A DNA stretch of 64,000 nt from Owenia fusiformis. Lineage: Eukaryota; Annelida; Polychaeta; Sabellida; Oweniidae. Below the pieces are notes generated by a model. The model did no database searches, was not told the DNA's origin, and saw only the letters and a list, made by a program, of their open reading frames with translations. The stretch spans positions 34,362,572-34,426,571 of the forward strand of contig CAIIXF020000012.1 in assembly GCA_903813345.2 (NCBI GenBank). The letters run 5' to 3'. Each line of letters starts with the position of its first letter. Position 1 is the first letter of the stretch. The translations under genes and the position numbers were made by a program. Of this stretch, positions 11,927 to 23,800 are shown in pieces.

Positions 11927-12452
11927 TTACTTGTTCGTGATGGATATTACCTTAGTTATTTTCTTGTTTTCCCCTTGATCGTCAATAGTAGGACCATTGT
12001 CACTATGGTTGTTAGTCTGTGGACGAGCACCTTCTATAAAGAGGCTGGTGTAGTCATGACGACGAACCTTGTTGACTTTTTTCCTATTACTGGACGAGTT
12101 CTTCAAGATGATTTTTTTCTCAGCATGTGGAGTTTTGATGTTCGTTCCTTTCTGCACCGTTGGGTATGGCTCGCCACATTGTTGTATGTCATCTGAAATA
12201 CGGACAATCTTAGTGTAAAGAAAAAACAAGTGAAGTGAAAAATCTCAAAGGTAAAGAAATATATCGTGTAAAAGCCTCTTGAAATATTATGATATTCCTG
12301 AAAATTCTCGAGGGTGTCTTACTTGTCTGCTGAGTATGTGCTGGACCGGGGTCAATCTGATCCTGAGACGCCACAAAGAATCGCTATCCGTGTATCGTCA
12401 ACACAAGGACCAGGACTATAAAGACATAGGCCATACAGGTCATAAAAGTCAT
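11927..12452 (-). CDS. Possible two-exon small secreted protein (minus strand), one in-frame stop
   Basis: On the minus strand a candidate exon 1 (12452 down to 12323) starts with ATG and encodes a hydrophobic signal-like segment, MTFMTCMAYVFIVLVLVL. It then has an in-frame TAG (12386-12384) and continues to a consensus donor, ACAA|GTAAG. A candidate exon 2 (12192 down to 11927) follows an acceptor TATTTCAG. The phases agree (130 nt leaves one base). Exon 2 encodes a basic, Asn/Lys-rich tail containing CGEPYPTVQKGTN and KVRRHDYTSLFIEGARP, ending in a stop. I do not recognise the family. The TAG means that either this is a pseudogene, the start lies elsewhere, or the signal-like stretch is chance. 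It lies in unique sequence between the two segmental duplicates. Confidence 0.3.
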
Positions 12453-12855
12453 GTTCTAGTCTAGACGGAACCAACCACTCCTAGAATGATAAAAAACGAC
12501 CTACTTAACAGGTCCGGTAAACAATGGGGTATCAGATTCCCCCTTTTAATTTTTAAAAACTGGACCTAAGGTTTAGCACACTTTTTAAACGTTTTCCCCA
12601 CGTTGCTTTGATTTGGCTTGTCCGCATTTTGGGAACCTAGTACATGTAGAGTTGATTGGTCAAATTTACCGACATAAACATTGAGTCCGTTAAGCACGTG
12701 GCTTTCTCATTGGATTATATATTTGAAGTATTCCACTTGTCATTCGGGCTGCATGGAATACACCCTCAGGAATATATACAGAAATATATTTCCGAGGGAT
12801 GTATTCCACTTGCCCTTCGGGCTGCGTTGAATACACCCTCAGAAATATATACAGT

Positions 12856-13060
12856 AGAAACAGAATTAAATATTTGTAGAATATTAATTTGCGCAACCAT
12901 TTGTGAAGATAGAGATTTAGTACGTAAATATTTTTCATATACAAATCACTTTACCGTTCTGTTAGGCTATAGCTTCTTGGAATGGAGAATTTGGCCTTGG
13001 CAATATTTTCATCTTAATAATAATAAGCCCATTGGCGTTCTCCACGATTGGTGTGAATAA
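12856..13060 (+). CDS. Orphan C-terminal coding segment, copy 2 (open)
   Basis: Open reading frame VETELNICRILICATICE...LLGYSFLEWRIWPW, then QYFHLNNNKPIGVLHDWCE and TAA. The longer open frame (from 12656) runs through a hairpin MITE and is not believable upstream of about 12850, so the homologous coding part is only ~67 codons. It differs from copy 1 by an extra Asn-Asn-Lys insertion and lacks the internal stop. It could be the last exon of a gene whose other exons lie outside the duplicate, or a retained fragment. Family unknown to me. No polyadenylation signal is evident immediately downstream. Confidence 0.35.
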
Positions 13061-13111
13061 AGGTTATTTGACTAGACTAAGTAATTAATTGTATTTAACA
13101 AGAAACCCGAT

Positions 13112-13312
13112 TGTACGTTTTAAAATATTGTCGGGGAGCTGTAATGTACCGAGCCAGATACTAGACTCGAAAGAGAATGTGCTAAACTCAATGCCCCATA
13201 CGGGAATCGAACACAGGACCTTCCGCTCTCAGAGTCAGACGCTCTACCCCTGAGCCATAAAGGCTAGCCTCTACAGCTGAGACTGTAGTAGCGACTTGTT
13301 ATGGAAGGTCAT
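13112..13312 (-). repeat. tRNA-derived SINE-like insertion
   Basis: Relative to copy 1, ~200 bp are inserted. On the minus strand it carries an A-box-like TGGCTCAGGGGTAGAGCG and a B-box-like GTTCGATTCCC at tRNA spacing (about 13190-13260). The anticodon stem does not pair well, so it is not a working tRNA gene. It is most simply the pol III head of a SINE. Confidence 0.6.
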
Positions 13313-13861
13313 TACACCACCAACTTGAAAATGTTCGCAGTAAAAGAAACCCGATTTAGTTACCATATGCTATATTTGTGCTTTTAAAAATATTTTGCTT
13401 ATGTGAACTGTAGGGTCGATGGGATCCTGAATAACAAATTACTCGAAATACTTGTTTTTGTGTTCCAATTCAATTGAATTGCATTATTTGGCAGTTACGG
13501 TGAATTTGTGATGGGATTTTATACTACGATGTAAGTGCCATTTAATAGAACCACGACCAGATAATTTAATTGTGTTGCTTGTTTTGGAATTTGATTTGGG
13601 ATGAAAGTGCCTATTCCATATGAAATGCTTTTGCTTAAAAATATTTACTGCATTGGGTAAATATAGTCGTTTTCTATCATGTTTGGTCTGTACTAATGGG
13701 GGGGGGGCACTAATTCCCCAAAACTTTCTATCATTGACGTCATCGATTTCAATCATTTGCATATAGCCAATCAGCACAGCGGAAACTATCGTTTTCTTGT
13801 CTTTGTGAAAATGTGAATACAAGCATCATCATGATCATCATGATCATTACTTTTTACTTCT

Positions 13862-14303
13862 AATAGAAAACTAATATGTTCCCAATCATAAATAACCTAA
13901 ATATTCCACACGATTTTGTTGAATCTGCTTGGCTCATATTTGAAAAATCAAACAAAATCTGAAAAATGTACTTGCATAACTACACTAATTAAACACCGAC
14001 ATCTACAGTAAAATTATAGTATATTTTTGCATTATAATAATAATCTATTTTTTGTTCGTATGCTTAGGATAACAGTCTGTGTCTTATAAAATGTATAAAA
14101 GTTCGAATCAAAATATTTACGTTTTTTAACCCCTTGTGATGAAAGACATTTTTCGACCCGAAAGCCGGAGTTTTTTTCAACCAAAGGTATCTTAAAAGAA
14201 TCAAAACATATGCACCTCTATAAATATTGCTTCAAATGTATTGCTGCGCTATAGTGTGCTACGGATCCTTCATATTCGGGAGTCATACCATGGTCTATTT
14301 CAT
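13862..14303. repeat. Element family E, right half (copy 2)
   Basis: Near-identical to 11455-11880, beginning abruptly at GAAAACTAATATGTTCCC and ending GGGAGTCATACCATGGTCTA. The left half is missing at the deletion junction. Confidence 0.85.
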
Positions 14304-14322
14304 GAGGATGTTGTCGCGTCCT

Positions 14323-15134
14323 GTTTTATGTTGTAAATACTAGTTAATGTCATCACAGTGGCCCGAACACCATTGGTCAAAATCCCAATCATTCGAATCT
14401 AATTTGGATTTGGACCAATGTATAGATGTCAGCAGTGGTAGAATACCCTTATTCACAGATTGACTGGCCTGCCCTCTTTATTTAAATCTCATATTTATCA
14501 ATGGTTTTCTAATTACACAGACCATGGAATACTTTCCGACTAATACTGAAACAGTTTGATCCCAGTTAAAAAAACTAACATAAAATTCCTATGTGTTAAA
14601 GTCCTAAACGTTTATTATTTCATTATCAAAATCCAATCTTTACAGTGAGTTTAATTTAATCAGTATGGTGTGCCGTGGTAAAAACTGTTCTGAGGATGAT
14701 TTTCAGAGATGATACGTACTGAAGAATAGTCCGAAAGTATGGAAAGTTCCACATGGAAGCTTACAAAAAGGAGGCGAATAATAATTTCCCATAATTACCA
14801 AATAGATGAACCAATAATGAACAAATTGTAGATAATATCAAATTAAATCTACTGGACTTCCTACAACACCTCTAAAAGGTAAATTTTAGTTCCCATAAGG
14901 AACCCACATTTGAACCAATAGAAAGTCAAGTAGATTATGTTATAAAGTAGAATATACTGAACTTTAATTCCCCCTTTATGGGAATTGGACTTTTCCTGAT
15001 AGAAAAGACAAAACAATATGAAAAGAGCCATGATTTTAATGTTATTAATGAATGATATCACGTATTGAGTGCAAATGGACTAAAGAGGAATAAAGAATAG
15101 AAATGATGTACATCAAATGTATAGCACAATAAAA
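14323..15134. other. No gene seen
   Basis: No recognisable coding exon, repeat end or RNA gene. Short frames on the minus strand around 14861-15282 are AT-rich and run into the adjacent mariner inverted repeat. Confidence 0.5.
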
Positions 15135-15136
15135 TA

Positions 15137-16131
15137 CAGGGTGTCCAAAAAAACAGGAACGTAAGAAAGTTGAATAAGTCGGTCAATTGTGCATATTTTG
15201 CCTTACAAATTTCAGAATTATTTAGTTCATTCAATGTGAATTTAGTTGTGAAAGTTTGATAATAATCCACCCATTGAGTCAAAAACTACAGCTCCTTACA
15301 AAACATGCCCCAAATGTGCACCTCTCCTCTCTATGCACAATTCAATCCGGCGAACAAAGTTGTTGATGATCGTCCTACACACATGTCTTTCTAAATGGTC
15401 AAGTTTGTTCCAAGAACAATTGCTACTGGGGCTTACATTCTCCTGATAAAGTGTTACAGCATCCATCGCATTCTGAACAATGCACTGCCTGGGTGTCAAT
15501 GAGGAAACATGGAATCATCAGTCCTTTTTGGTTCGAAGGCGACTGGGGACGTGCTATCACCATGAACAAGGACCAGTAAGGTGTTGTAAGTTTTGGAGGT
15601 CACTTAAGCACCAGTAGGGACATCTAAGGAGATATACTAATAAGCAGTGGTTTCAAAAAGCCAATACCACCCCAACACAGCACAGCAAATGATATGCTGA
15701 AATGGTTAAGGCAATGCTTCGGTGGTCAGTACATTAGTTGCAGAACGCAAACCATATAGGCAGCTCATTCGCCAGATCTAAATCCCCCAAATTTTTATCT
15801 TTGAGGATTTCTCAAAGCAAATATGTATACTGACAGGCCCCTTACAATCTTAAGAGGGCAATAACAACCCCAATATTTGCCATCCACATTAATGTGTATA
15901 GGTCAGGGTCATTATAAACTTTGTTCGCAGAATTCGTTTGTGCATGGAGAGGAGAAGTGCCTATTTTGAGTATGTTTTGTAAAGTACTGTAGTTTTTGAC
16001 ACAATAAACAGATTATCATCAAACTTACAGAACAAAATTCACATTGAATGAACTAAATAATTTCAAAGCAAAATATGCAAAATTGACCGAGTTATTCAAC
16101 TTTCTTACAGTCCTATTTTTTGGACACCCTG
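15137..16131. mobile_element. Degenerate mariner-type element with extended inverted ends
   Basis: The termini CAGGGTGTCCAAAAAA and TTTTTTGGACACCCTG are flanked by TA on both sides. The similarity between ends extends ~240 bp inward. The left arm (minus strand, about 15296-15380) encodes the same transposase C-terminus (NNFVRRIELCIERRGAHLGH) that the right arm encodes on the plus strand. One end thus seems to have been replaced by an inverted copy of the other. Confidence 0.85.
15510..15992 (+). pseudogene. Mariner transposase C-terminal fragment
   Basis: Plus-strand frames give QHSTANDMLKWLRQCFGG, then AAHSPDLNPPNFYL (the conserved Asp of the PDLNP motif), then FLKANMYTDRPLTI and, after a frameshift, CSQNSFVHGEE..., matching the end of mariner transposases. 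Stops and frameshifts occur throughout, so it is inactive. The N-terminal DNA-binding half is absent. Confidence 0.8.
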
Positions 16132-16139
16132 TATATCTT

Positions 16140-16714
16140 GAAACCTGAAAATCAATGCAATACTAGTATAAAAATGAAGTTTGTACCAAAATTTAATGTA
16201 TAAGAAAACCTAAACCCTGTTTCAATACTTAATTGCATGAGAAATACACACAATCACCACAAAGCCACACTTTTAGCCTAACTGTTGACTGTTATCCCAT
16301 TGGCCGAAGAAGAAACCTTTCGTTATTCTCATCTCTAAAACTTTGGAAATACACGTCGAGTGTTTTTTATTTATAATTACAAGCTTATCCAATGGCGATT
16401 CTGGGTTGTCGAAGTTTTTCAAGGGAGTGTAATGCAAGTGCTCTGTCACCTCAGAAGTCTTGGACGATTAACGGTACTTTTAAGAAAACATTAAATTTAT
16501 TATGCTCTTGGGAATACTAGTTGTCAAGGGAGTATCCGTCAGTTCAAGAGATCGAGTTCCTTCGGGGACTATTTTTTATGTTTTAAGAGATTTTATGTTT
16601 GTAAAATATTATCTCAAGGTTCGTTATAGGCAACGCTGTCTTTGATTTTTGACAAGTTTTCTGTTGTTTCTAGACCAACATTCAAGTTTTGTTTATGAGC
16701 CGATCCCTGAACAC
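16140..16714. other. No gene seen
   Basis: Upstream flank of the SLC22 gene. I looked for a 5' exon or promoter motif and saw nothing I could defend. The gene's promoter may lie here or within the MITE that follows. Confidence 0.4.
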
Positions 16715-16716
16715 TA

Positions 16717-17354
16717 CGAGGGTTGTCCCATAAGTCCTGTACTGATTGTTATAAAACTAAGAGTTTCTATTATTAAAAGCCGATATTTCGGCAGCATTAT
16801 CTTTAGGAATTTTATGATCAGTGTCTATAATTTCAAATTAAAATATAATGTAACGATAAAGTTATGAGTGTCCGAACGTGCCTGATGCAAGATAGCTGGG
16901 GCACATTCTTTTCTCCTAAAAACGTCTCAAGAATTAAGACAATATTTCTAGTTTATTTGCAATTGCACTGCCATTAAGGAGATAAAAAATTGCTTTCAAC
17001 TGACACAAACCTCAACATATCTCTTCAATCAACTTATGATTATTGTGTAATGTCACAATACTCAATTTCACAGTATCACCCGTAACAATATAAAAAATTT
17101 GAAGGTGAGTCACAGCTTTGAAAATATTGTCGTAATATTAATTGTGACGTTTTTAGGAGAAAAGAATGTGCCCAGGGTGCCCTGCACCATGCAAGTTCGG
17201 ACATGCATAACTTTATGTTACAAAACAGTGTAGTTTTAAATTATGTACATTGATCAGAAAATTCCCCAAAATAATACTAATGAAATTTCAGCATTTATTA
17301 ATAAAAACTCATGTTCTTATAACGATTAGTGCAGGACTTATGGGACAACCCTCG
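16717..17354. mobile_element. Foldback mariner MITE upstream of the SLC22 start
   Basis: The ends CGAGGGTTGTCCCATAAGTC and GACTTATGGGACAACCCTCG (with one substitution) are inverted copies flanked by TA. The interior is also palindromic. 16850-16960 (GTCCGAAC, GGGCACATTCTTTTCTCC, TAAAAACGTC) is complementary to 17145-17215, so nearly the whole element folds back on itself. There is no transposase. Its right end overlaps the N-terminal extension of the long frame beginning at 17250, which is why I place the transporter start at 17430. Confidence 0.9.
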
Positions 17355-17429
17355 TATTGTGTATCTCTAATTATAGTCAACAACTTCCTACCCGATTTTA
17401 AAACACTTACGCATCACACGGCAGTAGCT

Positions 17430-17858
17430 ATGGTCGCTTTTGAGCAATATTTAGAGGAAGTTGGCTCGTTTGGAAAATATCAGATAATAGCACTGCTATT
17501 TGCTTCTTTTTCACAAATACCTTCCGGCTTCCACAATGTTAATTTCGTATACATCGGGGCAGCCCAGGACCACTATTGCGCCCCACCCACTCAGTTAGGG
17601 GCGTTCAATTTGACTGAGGCGCAAATTAAGGCATTGACGATTCCCATTGAGGTTAAAGATGGGAATGAACGTTATTCTGAATGCGAGCAGTATGTAATGA
17701 ACTATAGTGCTATAACATCGGATGATATTCAAGGATTGACAGAATGGTTGGCTGGAAATGGAACTCGTACAGAATCACCATTGAATGCTTCTAAGGTGGA
17801 GAGCTGTGAAACTTGGGTGTACGATACTAGCGTCTATGAAACAACAGTTGTCTCCGAA
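17430..17858 (+). CDS. SLC22 exon 1: start, TM1 and large extracellular loop
   Basis: Encodes [22 protein letters not shown]1 and the long loop with potential N-glycosylation sites (NLT, NYS, NGT, NAS) and several Cys, ending [17 protein letters not shown] before donor GTAAGT. The phase is 0. The frame is open upstream to 17250, but that part is transposon sequence. The context GCTATGG is acceptable for initiation. Confidence 0.88.
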
Positions 17859-20800
17859 GTAAGTATAGGTTATAGAGAACGGGGGGGGGGGGCGCCTACG
17901 GAAAATCATGCACATATAAGGCATAACCTCCCCCTTACAGTGAATGAAATGTGTGTTATTCTTCCGATGTGCGTAAAAGTGCGTAAAATACGTGAATATG
18001 TAGTGTGAATGTTTACGAGAACATTAACGTATTTAGATGGATTTTTCAAAACCGTTGCCAGTCACTTAAAGAGCAAAATAAAATGATTTTCAAAAAATAA
18101 AGTCAGAAAAGTTTGGATAGATTAAATCAGGCATGACAGAGTTAATTTTTCTTAGCAACAACATCAATTGTAAAATTGTAACAATTATCAAGAAAGTTAC
18201 ATCAGACTCAGAGCGAAGAAGGGAGGCTGACCCCGCCCCCCTAAGATGGGGGGGGGGCAAGAAAAAATCCGGGCCCAAAAGATTGTGGCCAACATTTTAG
18301 GTCCTCAATTAGTGGGCCTTTTTGGGTTATTACTCGGCCTCTCTGGGCCTTATTTTTCAATTTTTGGCCAAACTTTTAAAATGGGCCTTAAATTTGCACA
18401 ATTTGAGCCAAATTATTTCCCCCTGTTTCCAAATAAGCCCCTGAGCTTTACCACGTTGCTTTCCTATTCCCCGAGGCTATCCTCAATATTTACATTGTTT
18501 TCTATGAACTTTTTCTTTATGTTCTTACTTTTAGTGGAATCTTATCTGCGAAAAGCAAGCTCTAAGGGCAACGACGCAGTCAATCTTCATGGTAGGGCGA
18601 TTTATTGGTTCCTATCTCTGTGGCTACTTAGCAGATAGGTAACTATTTTGAAAATCCTTTTAGCTTTTTTTCTTAGTTTCGACCGCATCATTGAAATATT
18701 GGGCACACAATTGAAAGAAATCCAGTTCCAGAGTAAGGGTAAAAGAGGGGATTAGGGGTACCAAACCCATAGTTTCTCGGACTCGTCAGTGCATAATCCA
18801 TAGATATGAGAAACCGCCTACGATTGAAACTTTTGAAACAGTTGACCTCGAGTTATGAATTTCTGACATTTAAAGAGGCTGGACCTGTCGGTAAATGAGG
18901 ATAAACGTGCAAAACATAAATGCAATAAATATCCGAGGCTGGAAAACGTTATTATCGTTCTTGGTTAACATTTAGCGAAAGGCTTATTGTTCTATATAGT
19001 AAACAAATGTTTCATTCTATGTACGTGCAATATCTGTTCATTTTTCAATGATTTCTGCAATGTATTGCCCGAAGCCCGAAGGGCGGGAGAAATAAATGCT
19101 GCAAAAAAACATTGAAAGTGCAACAGGTATTGTCCGAACATAGAATGAAATAGTTTTGTTTTTTATATTGTTGCTAGCTAGACATTCTCTGTGATCACTT
19201 TGCATTTCAAAAAATGCAGAATATTTGTTTTAACCCGTGAACACTTATTTTAATTAATATATATAATCATAAACAAAAGTGTGCGTACTAGTATCATTGT
19301 TTAGCTCACTTTTATTTTTGTCCAGCACAGTTGTCAGAATTCTCGGGCGGGCAATACCTCTCCTATAATTCAAAAATAATCAGAACACTTGTCAGTCCTA
19401 TTAATGTACAATATTGTCACTAACAAGCATCTATTTGTCACATTTGTTATTTTTTAAGTTTCCCAAAGTCCCGTTTAGTCACATTTTTGAGGCCAAGTCG
19501 CCTTATCACATAATCCTTGCAGGGAGCTTTGAAATACTGTATCGTATTTTGATCACTTTCGGATCCCATGATACTGAATCAGCCAATCAAATCACACGAT
19601 TTCTGGCAATGATATAATTAAGTAATATATTCTAACCACTAGAGAAACAAACAGGTTTATCAGTTCGATCATCAGAACGCTTTGGTACAGGTTTGTATAA
19701 AAAAACGGGTAACCGGGACCGGGTACCTAACATTCCTACCAGGGTTAGGAATTTGATTTTTTCATGTTATGCCTCAAAACGCCCAACTGATTTCCAACTC
19801 AATGTACCAGTCTTCCAACTAATCGAACAAACAAGCAACCAACTAATCTACCAATAAACAACCGGCAAAACAAACAAATGCCGATATTCTATCAATCACT
19901 CAGGCAATAAATCCAGCAACTAACGTTTTGTAATTTTACTCATGTACAGATTTGGAAGAAAAGCAGTTGCTTGTTGGTGTCTCATCATCAATATAGTGTT
20001 CGGAATTGGTTCCTCCTTCTCGCCTAACTACACAGTGTATACTACTCTTCGGTTTGTCATCGCAGCTTCTTACTCAGGGATCATCACTGCAGGCTTCATA
20101 TGGCGTAATTTTTGGAATTATTTATTCATTGACAAGTGGATATTTATAGGATATTCTATGAATTTGAGGAATATCTTTTTTATCTACGAGGTGATATTGA
20201 TATCTGCACGAGAGAATAAAGCGAACGAGTGCAATATCAATATCACCGAGGAGATTAAAATGATATTCTGAAAAAATTATGGGATGTTCTTATTATCCTA
20301 CACTTACAAGGAGTGCACTAAATGTATAATATTATTGCAAAATGAATTTCATGCCAAATAGAGTCAATTTGGCGGGAAATCAACAAGCGGAGTATATCTT
20401 CCGCAAGTATGGTTTTCTGGAGTATATCGTCACTCTTCCGCCCGGTGTATATCATCACGTTATCCTCCGGTTACTCATTTTGCCAATAGATATCAACTTT
20501 ATTTTTAATGTGATTATACATTTAGTACACTAAGTGTAGGATAAACATGTATAGGAGACCACCGATGCAGCACTGCGATCGAAGATCTTTATATCACGAA
20601 GATGGCCGAAAATTGCCGAAGATACTCAATGGAACCAATCAAATTCCTCGAAGGGTTCGGGTTAGATATTCAGCCATCTTCGATTGAGGACCAAAAATCG
20701 TTACTCGAATATATATTCGTTAAGTACTGTGGTTAAAGGGGAAATTACATGAATACATTGCAAGATGCAATCGAAGATGAAATAAGATAATTTCAATAAA

Positions 20801-23800
20801 TTAAAATACTCCGATATTTAATTTATATTTAATTTCTATTAGGATAATGTCAGAATCTCCAAGGTGGTTGTTTTCAAAAGGAAGATACAAAGAAGCGGCA
20901 GCCATCTTGAAAACTATTGCACGCGTAAATGGAAAGAAACTGCCAAAAGATGTCGTTGAGGCTCTCGAGGTAGGTTAAAGATAAATCATTCATTCTTGAC
21001 ATGTTTATGAGTATTTGTAATCGTATGGTGGTAAGTAGGCTGTCTGCACTAGTTAGGCCAATTAAGGTAAAGATGTACTCCAAAGAGGTCATTCTCACGG
21101 TCATTGGTGCTAAACTAAAAACCAAATTCAACTGTCGATTTATCTCTTAAGGTTCAAGTACGAGGCTTGTTCAATAAAGTCAAATACAGATGCTCCCATT
21201 TTCATAACAAGGAACCAATGTGAACGTTTCAGAGAATAAAGGAAATATGCGTGTCTCAATTGTCCAATTACAAGTACGAGGCTTGTTCAATAAAGTCAAA
21301 TACAAATGCTCCCATTTTCATAACAAGGAACCAATGTGAACATTTCAGAGAATAAAGGAAATATGCGTGTCTCAATTGTCCAATTACTACGTTTTTTCTG
21401 GGATCCTCAAAGCAAAGATAATAGATATGTAAAATATTGTTTTTCAGAATATCCATTCGATTGAAACAAAGGACAATATAAAAACTCATGGGATGCTGAA
21501 CTGTGCAGATAAAAGTGATGATGTAACTTCTAAATGTACTCGTGAACATCCCGAAGCAGTCGATACACTTGACCTTATTCGGACACCAAACATTCGAAGG
21601 GTCTCCATAATCTTCGCTTACAACTGGTACATATGTTCAAAGAGGAGGGAATGCTCCAGAGTTAAAGATGGCAGACATAATTACGTCTCTTTGCTAACCA
21701 CCTTCGTTCGTTCGAATTTTCATCGGCTAGTTATCAAATACTACACTTCGATGGGATGTTTTAATTGATATAGGCATATTTCGTACACCTTTCTTTATCT
21801 TGATGTGAAATGAGAAGCTATGATATTGGTTAACACGCCAGAAATTAACATAATATTATTCGAAGCGTTTTTATTTATTATTATTTCGAAATTTTTGAAA
21901 TCGCCATTGATGCTATCATTTGTTTGTCGACTTTTGACTAATCAGAGATGTATGTCATCTCAATGCAGGTTTACATTATAAGCGCATGTCATCTTTGAAC
22001 TCTGGTGTTATCCCCCCTCTGATATGTTCCATTTATTTTACCCTTTAAAATCCGCCATGGATCTTACAGTTTGATGGGAATCGGGCCAAGTCACATGTGT
22101 AGTGGCATGGGCCCAATGAAGTGTAACTGAACTCCACGGGCAAAATCTTGTCGAGTTCCGATTGCGTCACACGAATGTTACCCCCTATCACACCAAACTA
22201 GTTCTTACCCGTTCTTGCTAGTCCTACGAAAACGTCGTAAAACGGGCTCAATCTGGCTGTGGCCGGGAAATATGTCTAAAAAATAATTAGCTACTTCATT
22301 CATAAACAGTCTTTAATACGTCCATCTCATTCACAGTTCGTTCAGGTCGCACCACGTAGGTGTGCAACGTCGTATAACGCGTCCCTTAGTCTAGAAGGTC
22401 ATCATGACCTGATTACAGAACGGTATGGTCGCCATCGAATTTTGAATCGATTCAAAATTCTAAATCACATACCCCGTCCAGGAAAGTCCATGAAGTTCGT
22501 AAACAGACCGTAGAACGTTGTAGCTACGTTCATTCCGTTCGCATACAGTTTAAAACCAGTTTTGAAGAAGGCGGTGGCAACTTGCTTAGTGTGATAACTA
22601 TATTTTTGCTTACTCGTTGATAAATACGATCTTAATCAGTTTTAACCCGTTTGCAATTAGTTCTACCTCGTTCTCAACACGTCCTCAGACAGTTCAACTC
22701 GTTGTAAAAACGCCCTAGTAGGATTGAAGTACGACGGTTCCGTTCGTAGTACGTGCAGCTCGTCGTTAGTAGGTTGTCACTCGTTCAAATTGTAGAACGT
22801 GACGACCAAGATAACACTTTAACCATGTTCTAAGTTCTAGAGGACCTACCCGTTCGAGTACGTTCGATGGAGTTTGTAAATAGACTCCAAACGGTTCAAA
22901 GTACGTCCAGTCCGTTCGTACACAGTTGAAGCCCGTTTTCGAGAACGTAGTGAGAACTACATGTAGTTTGGTGTGATAGTAGGGTTAGTCTACCTTATGT
23001 AGAAGTGAATAATTTCACTGAACGTAGTGTTCGGAGGTTTTATATATTGCCATTCGCTTTTAAATTGATCTCATGTTTTAGGCTAACGGTCATTCTGGTT
23101 TATTACGGACTTAGCTGGAATACCGGAAATATTGGCGGAGACCCGTATATAAATCAGCTTATCTCAGGTATGTTAAACCTTTGTAACTGCGGCAACTATA
23201 CAATGGAATATAGTATAAAACAATGTGATCATACAATATAATATAATACAATAAAATAACCCAGGGGCCGATCTGGGAACCAACACAATTTCAGGTCAGA
23301 GAAAAAAACTTCCGATAAGTAGGCCCAAATTCTGAAATTTTGAGGCCCATTTTCTTCAAAAGTTGGCCTGAAATTAAAAAATAAAGCCTTACAAGGCCCA
23401 GTTATGACCCAAAAAAATTCTGAGCCCATCCAGGGGGGGGGGGGCGCCCAAGCCCCCCCCAGACCCGCCAGTGTAACCTCTGTGTCTTTACAGGGTCTAT
23501 GGATATTCTTGGCAACTGTTTAATGTTGGTGTTATTCACTAAGGTCGGGCGACGTCTTCCTATGTGTTCCATGCTGATTACAGGTGGCGTTGCATTATTA
23601 ATGGCGTGCACGCTTCTTGGTAACGAATGTAAGTTGCAATTGTCAAGCTCTTTCTTACAATCTAGTATAAAGTGTTGCTACTTAATGGTGATGATTTCAA
23701 TCTGCAAATTTAATTGGCAGAAAATCCAAATAAGATTAACTTATCACTAGCGACCCGGGGCAACACGATTTTTGTATTCTACTCATTGTATATGTTTTGG

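Larger units (their letters stand above)
12752..14322. repeat. Segmental duplication, copy 2
   Basis: Direct copy of 7983-11906, without elements A1 and B1 and without about 1.15 kb corresponding to 10300-11452, but with a tRNA-like SINE insertion (about 13112-13312). The junction at 13860 (TTACTTCTAATAGAAAACTA) joins two parts that are far apart in copy 1. Confidence 0.9.

Noticed and set aside
13190-13262. tRNA gene on the minus strand
   Set aside because: The A and B boxes are present but the anticodon stem does not pair and the acceptor pairing is poor; better explained as a SINE head.
17250-17429. Upstream in-frame extension of the SLC22 first exon (60 extra codons)
   Set aside because: It encodes the right inverted end of a mariner MITE (to 17354), and SLC22 proteins normally begin only a few residues before the VGxFGxYQ motif.
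18246-18638. 130-codon plus-strand frame over SLC22 exon 2
   Set aside because: Wrong frame: the family-consistent reading of 18535-18638 is shifted, and the upstream part is the GGGCC repeat.
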